64,000 bases of DNA from assembly GCF_000772935.1 (NCBI RefSeq), contig NZ_JPVR01000076.1, positions 171,727 through 235,726 on the forward strand, read 5' to 3'. Origin of the DNA: Lysinibacillus boronitolerans JCM 21713 = 10a = NBRC 103108 (GTDB lineage Bacteria > Bacillota > Bacilli > Bacillales_A > Planococcaceae). Position numbers and translations under genes: made by a program. Below the pieces are notes generated by a model, which was not told where the DNA came from, searched no databases, and saw only the letters and a list, made by a program, of their open reading frames with translations. Every line of letters starts with the position of its first letter. Within the stretch, counting starts at the first letter, position 1. This document shows positions 1 to 9,869 of the stretch, piece by piece.

Positions 1-615
1 TTCTAAAAAATATTATTTCTCCAAAAAGTTTTTCTCTTTTTTATTAATATGTTATATCCCACAAACCTTACAGTCTCTAAGTATAACTACGTTTATTTTA
101 CAAAAAACATAACACCATTTAGCTAATATTACTTTTCTGATCTATTCCTCAAACAATATTTAATTATATTAAGATAATTAAATTTGTGCATATTTTCACA
201 TTCAATAAATGTATACGTCTTATTTTACCAGGAGTATTATTATGTGTATCTCTCATAAAAAGAAGCACAGTAAATATGTAGTATATAGAAATTTATAGAA
301 CAAAAGAGCATTTTATAAATGTAATAGACAAAATTTTTATATTTAGTAATGGTCAGAATTTTTTATAAAAAAATTTAATTTTACTTAAATTAATAAAATA
401 ATAAATTATTTACAATACACCGGATGAATATTTTATAAAATGCTTTCAATACAACAAGATTTTTATTATCCAAATATATATTTTTTATACAAAGAATAAG
501 AGATAAAATTCTGTTAACTCAGTATCAATTGCTTCTACATGATGGAAATATTCTAAAAGAGGATTTTTTTGAAGTAATATTATTTTTGCACAAAAACAAT
601 ACATACAATCTACAG
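1..615. other. AT-rich stretch without a supported gene
   Basis: This stretch is very AT-rich and carries many stop codons in all frames. I see no open frame with a convincing ribosome site, no RNA gene, no tandem repeat and no mobile-element signature. The only organised signal is the terminator hairpin just beyond it, which belongs to the gene to its right. It may be the tail of an intergenic region or a decayed gene. Confidence 0.5.
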
Positions 616-651
616 AAAAACAGCATGCTAGAAATCATTTCTAACATGCTG
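616..651 (-). terminator. Terminator of the DMT transporter gene
   Basis: Arms CAGCATGCTAGAAA (621-634) and TTTCTAACATGCTG (638-651) form a 14-bp stem with one mismatch. Read on the minus strand the hairpin is followed by a run of five T at 616-620, so it fits an intrinsic terminator for the transporter gene ending at 670. Confidence 0.8.
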
Positions 652-669
652 TACAGAAAAGTGCATTTT

Positions 670-1575
670 TTAATTTGCTTTTCTTTTCAGCAAAAGCAAA
701 ATTTTAATTTCTTTATAATATATACATAGCAAAATTCCTACTAAAATTAATAAAGAACCATATATTTGAACACTTGTAGGGAATTGTTTTAAAAATAATG
801 CACTTAATAGCATAGCTATAGCTGGCTCAAAGTTTAACAACAGTGACGCATTCGTTGAGCCAATCTCCTTCATTTGTTGATTCCACATTAAATTACTCAC
901 CCCGTGAATAATAATTGCTGATAAAATGAGCAATAACCAGTAGGGCATTGCAACTTGCCAATTCGTCTGCGGCAAAATAGTAAATGAAAATGGCACAAGC
1001 ACCAGTAAACCTATTAAATTTGTATAGAACGTTATCGACTGGGCAGACATTTTCAGACTAAGATGATTGACAATAATGAGGAACAAAGCAAAGCTTAGCA
1101 TTGTAATTAAGCTCAGCACCTCACCCTTACCGATTGAAATGGTGATAAGTGCCCCCTTTGTAATGATGAGGCCAACACCAACAAATGAAAGTATCGCACC
1201 TAGCCAAAATATGCCGTTACGTGATTCATGATAAATCATTTTATTCAGTAGAGATGTGACAATCGGTGCACAGGCTAAGATTAAGGCAGCAGTGATAGGA
1301 GAAGTATGCTGGAGACTAGCATAAAAGCTATAGTGATTAATTGAAACGCCCAATATTCCTGCAAGGATCAATAACAATAGATCATTTCTCGTAAATGTTG
1401 TTTGGCAAATTGCTTTCCAACTAATCCCCCCTAAAAATAGAACAATGACAATTAATCTAAAAACGGCGACCGTTAAAGGATCCCAATGTTCAATTAAAAT
1501 AGAGCCAATAATGAAATTACTGGCCCAAAAAAATACACAGCTAAATAAAATCATATAGATTGTTAATTGCTTCAT
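670..1575 (-). CDS. EamA-family (DMT) transporter
   Basis: A 301-residue polytopic membrane protein of the drug/metabolite transporter superfamily. About ten hydrophobic segments are visible, arranged as two EamA repeats at roughly residues 8-137 and 152-290, which is the usual length and layout. Members export amino acids, metabolites or drugs; the substrate cannot be read from the sequence. The ribosome site before the ATG is weak. The gene is a single unit with its own terminator at 616-651 and is separated from the amidohydrolase unit by another hairpin at 1670-1700. The fold assignment is solid, the role is open. Confidence 0.88.
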   Translation of the reverse strand: MKQLTIYMILFSCVFFWASNFIIGSILIEHWDPLTVAVFRLIVIVLFLGGISWKAICQTTFTRNDLLLLILAGILGVSINHYSFYASLQHTSPITAALILACAPIVTSLLNKMIYHESRNGIFWLGAILSFVGVGLIITKGALITISIGKGEVLSLITMLSFALFLIIVNHLSLKMSAQSITFYTNLIGLLVLVPFSFTILPQTNWQVAMPYWLLLILSAIIIHGVSNLMWNQQMKEIGSTNASLLLNFEPAIAMLLSALFLKQFPTSVQIYGSLLILVGILLCIYYKEIKILLLLKRKAN

Positions 1576-1669
1576 ATTTTATCGCACCTGCATATAAAGA
1601 GATTTCTACATAAGTAATGACAAATCTACTTTCCTTTCCTTTATTCATCTTTTCTATTAAAACATAAGT

Positions 1670-1700
1670 ATAGCAAACTAGAAATTTTCTAGTTTGCTAT
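1670..1700 (-). terminator. Terminator of the amidohydrolase/binding-protein unit
   Basis: An almost loop-free palindrome, arms ATAGCAAACTAGAAA and its exact complement, lies 32 bases beyond the stop codon at 1733. A short T-rich stretch follows on the minus strand. Nearly the same arms recur in the hairpin at 58433-58465. Confidence 0.65.
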
Positions 1701-1732
1701 GTTATCTAAATAAGGGGGATTTAGATTGATAC

Positions 1733-2944
1733 TTAGTTAATAAACTTACCTTTAGACATAACCACTCGGTTGGATGGTTTACGTGCAATAACTTCAGCGC
1801 TTGAAACTGCGTCAAAGAATACAAAACTTGCTTCATCTTTCACATTCGGCCAGACCTTCTGACCATTTGCATCTAATGGCGTGACACCACTTGTAATATA
1901 TTTTAATGTTTGTCGAATAGAGCGTTCGTCAAGTTTACGAGAAATGTCTGCAAAAGTAGTCGCTTTTTCTAAAATATCTCCTGAGCCATTAGGACTCCAA
2001 GAATCATAAAAGCCGTCACAACCAAAGTGGACATCCACGCCGTGCTCTGATAGTAATTCAATCGGTGGAATTAATCGTCGCAAATCAAATGGCACCGTTG
2101 ACATTATTTTTACTTGTTGTTGCGCTAAACGATCTGCAATTTTATGTTGTTCCATGACTGATACATCACCAAGTGAAAAGGCATGACTTATTGCCGTTCT
2201 TCCTTGATATTTGGCATCCTCCACAATATCTATCCATTTATCGATTGTATAAAACCCAACATGGCCACTATCATGTAAATGAATATCGACATCAACATTA
2301 AATTCCTGTGCAATATCCATCACTTCATACAGAGAAGGCTCAATCGAGTTATCGATGCCCGCTGGATCTAGGCCACCAATCATCGTCGCTCCATTGCGTA
2401 AAGCTTCACGCAATAATTTAGGGACATCATCTCTTAATAGACCATGCTGTGGAAAGGCAATGACTTCGGATGTCACGACATCTTTATAATCGTCCAATGC
2501 CGCTAGTACACCTTCTAAATTTTTTAATCCAATGTATGGATCGATATTGACATGTGTACGAATGTGATTCGCACCGTTCTTAAGGATTTTTTCAATCATT
2601 GCAGCCGCACGTTGTTTACCTGTTGTAGCAAGAACGGTTAGCTCTTGTGCTTCCCGATCAAGTCGTTCCTTTAAATTCTTTACGGGCACACAAGCCTTCC
2701 ACGGTAAAGATAAGTATGTTTTATCTAAATGATTATGCATTTCCTTAAAGGCAGGTAATAGCAGCTTTCCTTTCATATCTGTGACTTCATTTGGAGAATC
2801 GATTGCCTCTGTTGCAGGTACAATTTGGGAAATGAAGCCATCTGTAATTTCAAGGTGAAAAAGCTCCACTTTCGTTCCAACTGTATCATTTTCCTTTAGA
2901 TATTCTCCTGTTTCAAGTAGAACATTTGTAAGCCAGTGCTTCAT
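1733..2944 (-). CDS. Amidohydrolase, cytosine-deaminase-like
   Basis: A 403-residue metal-dependent hydrolase of the amidohydrolase superfamily, subtype with HxH, H, H, D ligands. Visible ligand candidates are H70 and H72 (EMHNHLDKTY), H222/H224 (DIHLHD), H254 (ISHAF) and D310 (GCDGFYDSWSPNG). The last motif resembles the HDxxxDxWxPxG segment of CodA-type cytosine deaminases. The likely reaction is deamination or ring opening of a cyclic amide or amidine, in the cytoplasm. It overlaps its upstream paralogue by four bases (ATGA), so the two are translationally coupled, and both follow a peptide-type binding protein. The true substrate may not be cytosine; the partner transporter is of the peptide type. 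Confidence 0.82.
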   Translation of the reverse strand: MKHWLTNVLLETGEYLKENDTVGTKVELFHLEITDGFISQIVPATEAIDSPNEVTDMKGKLLLPAFKEMHNHLDKTYLSLPWKACVPVKNLKERLDREAQELTVLATTGKQRAAAMIEKILKNGANHIRTHVNIDPYIGLKNLEGVLAALDDYKDVVTSEVIAFPQHGLLRDDVPKLLREALRNGATMIGGLDPAGIDNSIEPSLYEVMDIAQEFNVDVDIHLHDSGHVGFYTIDKWIDIVEDAKYQGRTAISHAFSLGDVSVMEQHKIADRLAQQQVKIMSTVPFDLRRLIPPIELLSEHGVDVHFGCDGFYDSWSPNGSGDILEKATTFADISRKLDERSIRQTLKYITSGVTPLDANGQKVWPNVKDEASFVFFDAVSSAEVIARKPSNRVVMSKGKFIN

Positions 2945-4191
2945 CTGAATTCTCCTTTCAACTCTCCTACATCCTGTTGATGAATCATTTTACCTCGTGA
3001 AATGACGGTAGTAATTGGACATCTTCTTGCTATCACATGGGCAGTACTCACGCCATCCACTAACAGCATATTGGCTTTATCACCAACTTGAGGCCAAACC
3101 CGTTCTCCAGCATCATTCAATGGTGTGATACCACCAGAAGCATATTTCCAAGCACGACTTAATGAATATTCATCAATAAAACGGAATCTCTCCGCCATGA
3201 CATTTAATTTCATAATCGTATTACCAGTACCATATGGAGACCAATGATCTGTTAAGCTATCATGTCCTACAGATACCTTTACACCATTGTTATAAAGATA
3301 AGGAATTGGTATTGTCGAACGATTCAAATCGATTGGGACAGTTGTCGTAACATCCATTTGCACCTCAGCCATCGCTTGAACTAAATTTTCTAAGCGTGAC
3401 TGTTCTAAATCAGCAAGTGCCATTGCATGGCTAATCGTGACCTGTCCTTCTTTTTTCGCTTGTTTCGTTAACTCTATCAGTTTATAAAATTCAAATTCGC
3501 CTAGTGTGTTAGCGGTGTGAATATGAATATCGATCCCTGCATTATAGTCTTGTGCAATACCCATTGTTGTTTGTAATGACTTTTCGATATTGCGATCTAC
3601 AATGGATGGATCAACGCCACCAACAAGCGTTGCCCCCATTGCCATTGCCTCACGCATCAGTCCCTCCACATTGGAGCGTAATAAGCCATGCTGTGGGAAG
3701 GCCACAATCTCATATGTGATTTGATCTTGATAGTTTGCTAAAACCTGTTTTGTAATTTCAATATGCTTTGTCCCAATTTGTGGGTCCACATTACAATGGG
3801 AACGAATATGTGTGTGCCCTTGTGAAATGAGCCACTTCACCATTTCCTCTGCTCGATAAGCAGCTGTCGGCAATTGTTGTGGTAATAGAGTTCTTTCCTC
3901 TTCAATACGTGTTAAAATCCCTTTAGTAATGGGCCTCGGTGCCTGCCATTCCCCGCCAAAATACGTTTTATCGATATGAATATGCATCTCTCGGAATGAA
4001 GGGACTAATAGCTGCTGTTGCGCATCTATCACTTCTACATCTCCATCAACCACTATATCTTTATCTACTTGTTGAACATGCCCATCTTCTATTAGAACAT
4101 CATAAATACCTGTACGAGTAGCAACAATGTGTTCATTTTCGCGCTCATATGCTTCTTCTAATCTCACATTTTTCAGCAATAGTTTACTCAT
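2941..4191 (-). CDS. Amidohydrolase, cytosine-deaminase-like (paralogue)
   Basis: A 416-residue paralogue of the next gene in the unit, with the same ligand pattern: H70 and H72 (EMHIHIDKTYFGG), H223/H225 (DIHIHT), H255 (ISHAM) and D311 (GHDSLTDHWSPYG). All metal ligands appear present, so both copies are probably active, possibly on related substrates or as a heteromeric enzyme. The gene starts at an ATG preceded by GAGGAAACT and lies 43 bases from the binding-protein gene. The tandem arrangement with an importer suggests that it acts on the imported compound. Family assignment is good, substrate unknown. Confidence 0.82.
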   Translation of the reverse strand: MSKLLLKNVRLEEAYERENEHIVATRTGIYDVLIEDGHVQQVDKDIVVDGDVEVIDAQQQLLVPSFREMHIHIDKTYFGGEWQAPRPITKGILTRIEEERTLLPQQLPTAAYRAEEMVKWLISQGHTHIRSHCNVDPQIGTKHIEITKQVLANYQDQITYEIVAFPQHGLLRSNVEGLMREAMAMGATLVGGVDPSIVDRNIEKSLQTTMGIAQDYNAGIDIHIHTANTLGEFEFYKLIELTKQAKKEGQVTISHAMALADLEQSRLENLVQAMAEVQMDVTTTVPIDLNRSTIPIPYLYNNGVKVSVGHDSLTDHWSPYGTGNTIMKLNVMAERFRFIDEYSLSRAWKYASGGITPLNDAGERVWPQVGDKANMLLVDGVSTAHVIARRCPITTVISRGKMIHQQDVGELKGEFR

Positions 4192-4234
4192 AGTTTCCTC
4201 CCAATTGGTATTTTCCGTCTATCACCAAATTTGA

Positions 4235-5794
4235 TTACTCTACAATTTCAACGCCACTGATCATTGTGTAGTTAGATGCATCTAACCAGAAACCTTTTAC
4301 AGCATTACTATAAACCGCTAAATGCTCGTAGTTACGTACTGGAATATACACAGCTTCATCTAACTCGATTTGCATTGCTTTTTTGTAGATTTCATTACGT
4401 GCCTCTTGGTTTGCTTCAGAACGTCCTTGCTCAATTAGCTTGTCTACTTCTGGATTTGAATAGTAGAAATGGTTTCCTGGAGGCCCCATAGAAGCAGTGT
4501 GAAATAGATTATATTGGTTATAATCAGCATCACCAGTAGCATTACCCCAGCCACTAATAAAGATTTGGTGCTGTTCTTTCGTAATTTCAGAAATAAATGC
4601 ACCATACTCCATTACTTGAATTTCAACATCTAATCCGATTCCTTTTAATTGAGATTGAATAACCTCCGCCATATTGATACGCTCTTTACGATCACTTGTC
4701 AGTAATTTAACTTTTGTTCCCTCTTGAACGCCAGCTTCTTTTAATAATTCTTTTGCCTTCACTACATCGTAGTCATACGGTTTCGTTTCACTAGAATATC
4801 CAATAATTTTTGGACTCATTGCAGAATTTGCAAGTGTTCCTACGTTATCATAAATACCACTGATAATCGCTTCACGGTCAACAGCATAGCTAATAGCTTG
4901 ACGTACTTTTACATCCGATAATAATTTATCTTTCACGTTGAAGCCGATAAATTCTACCGCTAGTCCTTCTGCACGGAATAAGTTCATCGTTGAAGAATTT
5001 TCAATACGATCAATCTCTGTTACAGGTACTTGTTCAGCAATATGCGCTTCTCCGCTTTCAATCATTGCTAGACGAGTAGAATCCTCTGGTACAACTTTAA
5101 ATGTTACTTTATCTACTTTCGGTACAGTTCCCCAATAGTCTTTATTCGAAATTAATGTAATTTCTTGACCAGATTTCCAAGATTCAAATACAAACGGGCC
5201 TGTCCCTACTGGATGTGTTGCTAATTCGTCCGCTGCTTCAGCAATTGCTTTAGGGCTCATCATACTACCCTCTTGACTTGCTAAAATAGAAAGAAGTGGA
5301 GCATACGGTTCTTTTAACTTCAACGTTACAACATACTCATCATCTACTACTACTTCATTAATCATCGATAATTTATCACGCTGTGGTGATCCAGTTGCAG
5401 GATCTAGAATTCGGTCAAATGTCGCTTTTACAGCTTCTGCATTAAAATCTGCTCCATCATGGAATTTAATGCCTTCATTCAATGTAAATGTCCATGTGAC
5501 TTCATCTTTTTGCTCCCACTCTTTTGCGAGTAATGGAACAATTTTACGATCTCTATCAAAAGCGACAAGTGTTTCATATACCTTGCCATGAATAATATTG
5601 GCTGATGGAATATCTGTAATAAAATGAGGGTCAAGACTTGTCGCATCTGCTGCCCTTAGAACGACTAATTCTCCTCCTACGCTTTTTGATCCTTCTTTGG
5701 AACCCTCCGTACTATTATTGCTAGCGGTAGAGCATGCTTGCAGGATAAGTACAGTCATTAGTGCTAGGAATAAAAACAACTTCATTTTCTTCAT
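4235..5794 (-). CDS. Peptide-type ABC transporter binding lipoprotein
   Basis: An extracellular solute-binding protein of family 5 (SBP_bac_5, the DppA/OppA/NikA type), 519 residues from the chosen start. A signal peptide ends in the lipobox LQAC with Cys21, so the mature protein is a lipoprotein on the outer face of the membrane. The motif FHDGADFNAEAVKATFDRI is the usual family signature. I chose the ATG at 5794 because GGAGG at 5803-5807 is only two bases from the upstream ATG (5800) but eight from this one. It captures the substrate for the importer encoded divergently at 5977-9832. Ligand class (peptide, nickel complex, glycoside) is not readable. Confidence 0.9.
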   Translation of the reverse strand: MKKMKLFLFLALMTVLILQACSTASNNSTEGSKEGSKSVGGELVVLRAADATSLDPHFITDIPSANIIHGKVYETLVAFDRDRKIVPLLAKEWEQKDEVTWTFTLNEGIKFHDGADFNAEAVKATFDRILDPATGSPQRDKLSMINEVVVDDEYVVTLKLKEPYAPLLSILASQEGSMMSPKAIAEAADELATHPVGTGPFVFESWKSGQEITLISNKDYWGTVPKVDKVTFKVVPEDSTRLAMIESGEAHIAEQVPVTEIDRIENSSTMNLFRAEGLAVEFIGFNVKDKLLSDVKVRQAISYAVDREAIISGIYDNVGTLANSAMSPKIIGYSSETKPYDYDVVKAKELLKEAGVQEGTKVKLLTSDRKERINMAEVIQSQLKGIGLDVEIQVMEYGAFISEITKEQHQIFISGWGNATGDADYNQYNLFHTASMGPPGNHFYYSNPEVDKLIEQGRSEANQEARNEIYKKAMQIELDEAVYIPVRNYEHLAVYSNAVKGFWLDASNYTMISGVEIVE

Positions 5795-5835
5795 CAACAT
5801 TTCCTCCTTGTGTGATTTGTTCCTTACATTTCGAA

Positions 5836-5841
5836 TTATAA
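5836..5841 (-). promoter_or_regulatory. Probable -10 of the binding-protein unit
   Basis: The minus strand reads TATAAT here, about 40 bases before the start codon at 5794. The matching -35 position reads AAAACA and is poor. It coincides with one of the direct repeats at 5858-5888, as expected for a promoter that needs an activator. The -35 is inference. Confidence 0.45.
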
Positions 5842-5857
5842 AGAAATAAAATTCACT

Positions 5858-5888
5858 TGTTTTTTAAAATATTTACATGTTTTTTAAA
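5858..5888. promoter_or_regulatory. Two direct repeats, possible response-regulator site
   Basis: The 11-mer TGTTTTTTAAA occurs at 5858-5868 and again at 5878-5888, spaced 20 bases start to start, close to two helical turns. AraC-type regulators often bind such paired direct half-sites. The pair lies between the two divergent promoters of the cluster, whose own response regulator (10649-11347) has an AraC-type DNA-binding domain. AT-richness makes chance repeats possible. Confidence 0.35.
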
Positions 5889-5914
5889 TTTTCTGACTAA
5901 TAAGCCATAAAATA

Positions 5915-5943
5915 TTTACATTCTTTACGCTTTTCACTAAATT
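5915..5943 (+). promoter_or_regulatory. Promoter of the importer/two-component operon
   Basis: TTTACA (5915-5920) and TAAATT (5938-5943) are separated by 17 bases and lie 33 bases before the ATG at 5977, a reasonable SigA-type promoter with a weak -10. Confidence 0.45.
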
Positions 5944-5976
5944 GAAATCAAATCAAATAGAAAAGGAGTATTCGAT

Positions 5977-6879
5977 ATGAATAAAGTAACAACTACTATC
6001 GATCATTCTGTTTTAGTGAATGCACGCAAGGCATCTAGAAAAAAGAATCTTGTTTCTTTCCTAAACAAAATCAAGAAAAATAAAGCAGCTGTCGCAGGAG
6101 GCATCATCATTCTTCTATATATATTGATGTTTCTGATTGGGCCCATATTAGCCCCTTATGATCCATACGACGTACAGTTAGATCAAAAATTACAAGGGCC
6201 AAGTTTTGATCATCTAATGGGAACAGACGACAAAGGGCGAGATATTTTAAGCCGTATTTTATATGGATCACGTTTATCCATTGGTGTTGGTATTTCAGCT
6301 GTTTTATTCGGTGGTACAATCGGTACCTTCTTAGGTCTTATTTCTGGCTATTATGGCAAATGGGTTGATTCTATTATTAGTCGAATTTTAGATATCATGC
6401 TTGCCTTCCCGGGTATTTTACTAGCTTTAGCTATTGTCAGTGCATTGGGGCCAAGCCTTATCAATGTCACAATTGCTGTTGGTTTTTTCTCTATTCCTAT
6501 GTTTGCTCGTATTGTACGTGGCTCAACAATGGAAGTTAAAAAATTAGAATATATCGATGCAGTCAAAACTCTTGGAGCAAATGATATGACCATTCTAATC
6601 AAGCATATTTTTCCAAATATTTTATCACCCATTATTGTACAAGCATCCATGCGCTTAGCAACAGCTATTCTATCTGCAGCAGGTCTATCATTCTTAGGTT
6701 TAGGTGCTCAGCCACCATCTCCTGAATGGGGTGCCATGCTTTCGAACGGACGTGATTTCCTATTTACTGCTCCTTATATGGCGCTATTCCCAGGTATTAT
6801 GATTTCTATACTCGTATTAGGCTTTAACTTATTTGGTGATGGTTTACGCGATGCACTAGATCCAAGAATGAAAAATTAA
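5977..6879 (+). CDS. Dpp/Opp-type ABC transporter permease (DppC-like)
   Basis: A 300-residue inner-membrane permease of the peptide/nickel importer family. A long cytoplasmic N-terminus precedes the first membrane segment (about residues 38-58), then the motif LMGTDDKGRDILSR typical of DppC/OppC, and near the C-terminus the loop SFLGLGAQPPSPEWGAML that contacts the ATPases. AAGGAG stands seven to eight bases before the ATG. It is the first gene of an operon with permease, two ATPases and a two-component system. The order C before B is less common than B before C. Confidence 0.9.
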   Translation: MNKVTTTIDHSVLVNARKASRKKNLVSFLNKIKKNKAAVAGGIIILLYILMFLIGPILAPYDPYDVQLDQKLQGPSFDHLMGTDDKGRDILSRILYGSRLSIGVGISAVLFGGTIGTFLGLISGYYGKWVDSIISRILDIMLAFPGILLALAIVSALGPSLINVTIAVGFFSIPMFARIVRGSTMEVKKLEYIDAVKTLGANDMTILIKHIFPNILSPIIVQASMRLATAILSAAGLSFLGLGAQPPSPEWGAMLSNGRDFLFTAPYMALFPGIMISILVLGFNLFGDGLRDALDPRMKN

Positions 6880-6893
6880 AGGAGAGAAGACAC

Positions 6894-7814
6894 ATGACAT
6901 TATTTATCTTAAAACGACTAGCTCAAATTATTCCTGTGACACTTGGTGTAACGCTTGTTGTTTTTCTAATTATGCAGATGATTCCTGGGGACCCAGCGAT
7001 TATTTTAGCAGGAGAAGGAGCTTCTCAAGAAACAGTTGCAGAATTACGCGAGAATTTAGGGCTCAATAAACCATTAGCAGTTCAATATACAGACTATATT
7101 AAAAATCTTCTACAAGGAGATATGGGTAACTCTTTAAAAAATAATCAACCAGTATTCGAGGAAATCACCTCCCGATTACCAATTACAATAGAGCTAGCCT
7201 TTTATAGTATTTTAATTACCATTGTTCTGGGGCTTATTGCTGGTATTATCTCTGCTATCCGTCCTTATTCGTTTATGGATGTAGGCTTAATGGTTGTCGC
7301 TTTATTAGGAATTTCCCTTCCAAGTTTCTGGTTAGGAATTTTATTAATGTATGTATTCTCTGTACAGTTACACTGGCTTCCTGTAGCAGGCTGGGATAGT
7401 GCCAAACATATTATTCTACCAGCTATCACACTTGGTGCTGGTGGAGCTGCTATCGTCGCTCGTATGACTCGCTCTAGTATGTTAGAGGTTGTAAATCAAG
7501 ACTATATACGAACAGCGAAAGCAAAAGGCTTAAAAGGGTACATCATCATTTTAAAGCACGCATTACGCAATGCCTTGATTCCAGTTATTACAGTAGTAGG
7601 CTTACAGTTTGGTAGTTTACTTGGCGGAACAGTTTTAGTTGAATCTGTTTTCGCTGTAAACGGATTAGGACGAATGATTGTAGATGCCATTCGAACACGT
7701 GATATACCAGTCGTACAAGGTGGCGTACTTGTTGCCTCATTAATATTTGTTTTCATTAATCTTTTTGTAGACATTTTGTATCGATTCTTTAATAAACGAA
7801 TGGATTTAAACTAA
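6894..7814 (+). CDS. Dpp/Opp-type ABC transporter permease (DppB-like)
   Basis: A 306-residue permease that pairs with the preceding gene product to form the membrane channel. It starts with the characteristic MTLFILKRLAQIIPV N-terminus, followed by the IPGDPA segment and about six membrane spans, and carries the GTVLVESVFAVNGLGRMIVDA stretch common to DppB/OppB. It lies 14 bases after the DppC-like gene with a good ribosome site (GGAGAGAAG). Family assignment is firm. Confidence 0.9.
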   Translation: MTLFILKRLAQIIPVTLGVTLVVFLIMQMIPGDPAIILAGEGASQETVAELRENLGLNKPLAVQYTDYIKNLLQGDMGNSLKNNQPVFEEITSRLPITIELAFYSILITIVLGLIAGIISAIRPYSFMDVGLMVVALLGISLPSFWLGILLMYVFSVQLHWLPVAGWDSAKHIILPAITLGAGGAAIVARMTRSSMLEVVNQDYIRTAKAKGLKGYIIILKHALRNALIPVITVVGLQFGSLLGGTVLVESVFAVNGLGRMIVDAIRTRDIPVVQGGVLVASLIFVFINLFVDILYRFFNKRMDLN

Positions 7815-7829
7815 GGAGGGGAAAAACGG

Positions 7830-8843
7830 ATGAAACAAGAAAACGTGTTGGAAGTAAAAAATTTACAAACCTATTTTTATTCGAGTGAAGGGGTTGCCAA
7901 AGCTGTAGATGGGGTGTCCTTTACTCTTAAAAAAGGAGAAACACTGGGCATTGTTGGTGAATCTGGTTGTGGGAAATCCATGACTTCGCTGTCATTACTT
8001 CGTTTAGTACCGTCGCCTCCTGGTAAAATCATCAATGGCGAAATTTTATTAAATAATACTGACATCTTGAAGCTCTCAGATGAAGAGTTACGTAAAATTC
8101 GGGGCAATAAAATATCGATGATTTTCCAAGAGCCTATGACAAGCTTAAATCCTGTATTATCCGTTGGAGAGCAAATTGCTGAATCCATTCGATTGCACCA
8201 AGGCTTATCACGTAAAGAAGCATGGCAAAAGGCTGTCGATATGATTCGCCTAGTTGGGATTCCTGCACCAGAAAAAAGAGCGAAGCAGGAGCCTTATCAG
8301 TTAAGTGGTGGGATGCGACAACGCATTATGATTGCCATGGCACTAGCCTGTACACCAGATGTGTTAATTGCTGACGAACCGACAACTGCTTTAGATGTAA
8401 CCATTCAAGCCCAAATTATTGATATTATTCAAAACCTGCAAAAACAATTAGGCATGAGCATTATCTTCATTACCCATGATCTAGGTGTTGTAGCAGAAAT
8501 TTGCGATAAGATTGCCGTTATGTATGCAGGTCAGGTTGTAGAAGAAGGCACAACAGAAAGTCTTTTTGAAAAACCGTTACACCCTTATACAAACGGATTA
8601 ATTCAATCATTACCAAAGCTATACGAAGACCAAGAAGAACTATCTACTATTCACGGAACTGTACCAAGTCCCTATAATTACCCAATTGGCTGCCGTTATG
8701 CAGAACGTTGTCCATTTGCTACAGATTTATGTCGTGACCAACAGCCAGAACTTTTGACTGTCGAGCAAGGAAAAAAGGTAAGATGCTGGATGTACAGTAA
8801 TGAATGGCAAGGAGAAACACTTATGAAGGAGCTGACAGTATGA
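7830..8843 (+). CDS. Peptide-type ABC transporter ATPase (DppD-like)
   Basis: A 337-residue nucleotide-binding subunit. Walker A is GESGCGKS, the signature is LSGGMRQR, Walker B is [12 protein letters not shown], and the C-terminal oligopeptide-transporter extension has the cysteine-rich [14 protein letters not shown] stretch that in homologues can bind an iron-sulfur cluster. It forms a heterodimer with the next gene product and powers import. It overlaps the next gene by four bases (ATGA). Confidence 0.92.
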   Translation: MKQENVLEVKNLQTYFYSSEGVAKAVDGVSFTLKKGETLGIVGESGCGKSMTSLSLLRLVPSPPGKIINGEILLNNTDILKLSDEELRKIRGNKISMIFQEPMTSLNPVLSVGEQIAESIRLHQGLSRKEAWQKAVDMIRLVGIPAPEKRAKQEPYQLSGGMRQRIMIAMALACTPDVLIADEPTTALDVTIQAQIIDIIQNLQKQLGMSIIFITHDLGVVAEICDKIAVMYAGQVVEEGTTESLFEKPLHPYTNGLIQSLPKLYEDQEELSTIHGTVPSPYNYPIGCRYAERCPFATDLCRDQQPELLTVEQGKKVRCWMYSNEWQGETLMKELTV

Positions 8844-9832
8844 CAACAGCACAACACACCCAACCACTATTACAAGTAAATGATTTAAAGCAGCATTTTT
8901 TCTTAAAAAAAGAAAAGCTTTTCGGTCCACAGCAAGTTGTAAAAGCTGTGGATGGTGTTTCTTTCGATATCATGCCTGGTGAGACACTCAGCATTGTTGG
9001 AGAATCTGGCTGTGGTAAATCAACGACTGGTCGTTCTATTTTAAGATTAGATGAGCCTACTGCTGGAGAGGTATTGTTATTTGGTAAAAATTTAGTGAAT
9101 ATGAACAAAAAAGAGCTTCGTGCTGCACGCAAGGACATTCAAATTATTTTCCAAGATCCCTATGCATCCCTTAACCCACGAAGAACCATTCGTAAAATGT
9201 TAACAGAGGCTATGTCTATTCAAAAAATTGTACCACCTGAGCAGCAAGAAGCACGCATGCTCGAATTAATGTCCCTTGTTGGGTTACGTCCTGAGTACTT
9301 AGAGCGTTATCCACATGAATTTTCTGGTGGTCAGCGTCAGCGGATTGGCATTGCAAGAGCCCTTGCTGTTAATCCTAAAATTATTATTTGTGATGAGTCT
9401 GTTTCTGCCCTAGATGTTTCCATTCAAGCTCAAATACTCAATTTACTGAAGCAACTACAACGAGATTTAGATTTAACCTTTTTATTTATCTCACACGATT
9501 TAAGTGTTGTTCGACATATTTCAGACCGTATTATGGTGATGTATCTTGGAAAGGTTGTAGAAATTGCTGATAAGCATTCCCTTTTCACACAGCCACATCA
9601 TCCTTATACAAAAGCACTATTTTCTTCTATACCAGTCATTGATAAGCAGCATCGTAAGGAGCGCATTATTTTAAAAGGTGACCTACCATCACCTCTTAAT
9701 CCTCCTACTGGCTGTAGCTTTCACACACGTTGCCCATTCGCAACAGATAAATGTAAAGCAGAAGTGCCAGCTTTACGAGCGATCACTGCAACACATAAGG
9801 TAGCTTGCCATTTCGCAGAAAATTTAGTTTAA
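8840..9832 (+). CDS. Peptide-type ABC transporter ATPase (DppF-like)
   Basis: A 330-residue second ATPase subunit. Walker A is GESGCGKST, the signature FSGGQRQR, and Walker B reads [12 protein letters not shown], where relatives have DEP rather than DES; the catalytic glutamate is kept. The C-terminal [14 protein letters not shown] extension is present. I start it at 8840: the ATG overlaps the stop of the preceding gene (ATGA) and AAGGA at 8826-8830 is well placed, whereas an upstream ATG would add 12 unlikely residues. Confidence 0.9.
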   Translation: MTTAQHTQPLLQVNDLKQHFFLKKEKLFGPQQVVKAVDGVSFDIMPGETLSIVGESGCGKSTTGRSILRLDEPTAGEVLLFGKNLVNMNKKELRAARKDIQIIFQDPYASLNPRRTIRKMLTEAMSIQKIVPPEQQEARMLELMSLVGLRPEYLERYPHEFSGGQRQRIGIARALAVNPKIIICDESVSALDVSIQAQILNLLKQLQRDLDLTFLFISHDLSVVRHISDRIMVMYLGKVVEIADKHSLFTQPHHPYTKALFSSIPVIDKQHRKERIILKGDLPSPLNPPTGCSFHTRCPFATDKCKAEVPALRAITATHKVACHFAENLV

Positions 9833-9869
9833 TGTATCTTACACTTATAAAATAATCGGAGAGGTCATT

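Noticed and set aside
529..729. 66-codon plus-strand frame in the AT-rich left end
   Set aside because: It runs through the minus-strand terminator hairpin and into the end of the transporter gene, has no convincing ribosome site and a low-complexity composition.
3939..4121. Plus-strand frame opposite the second amidohydrolase
   Set aside because: A shadow of a well-supported gene; no ribosome site or family resemblance. The same applies to the other frames antisense to confident genes.
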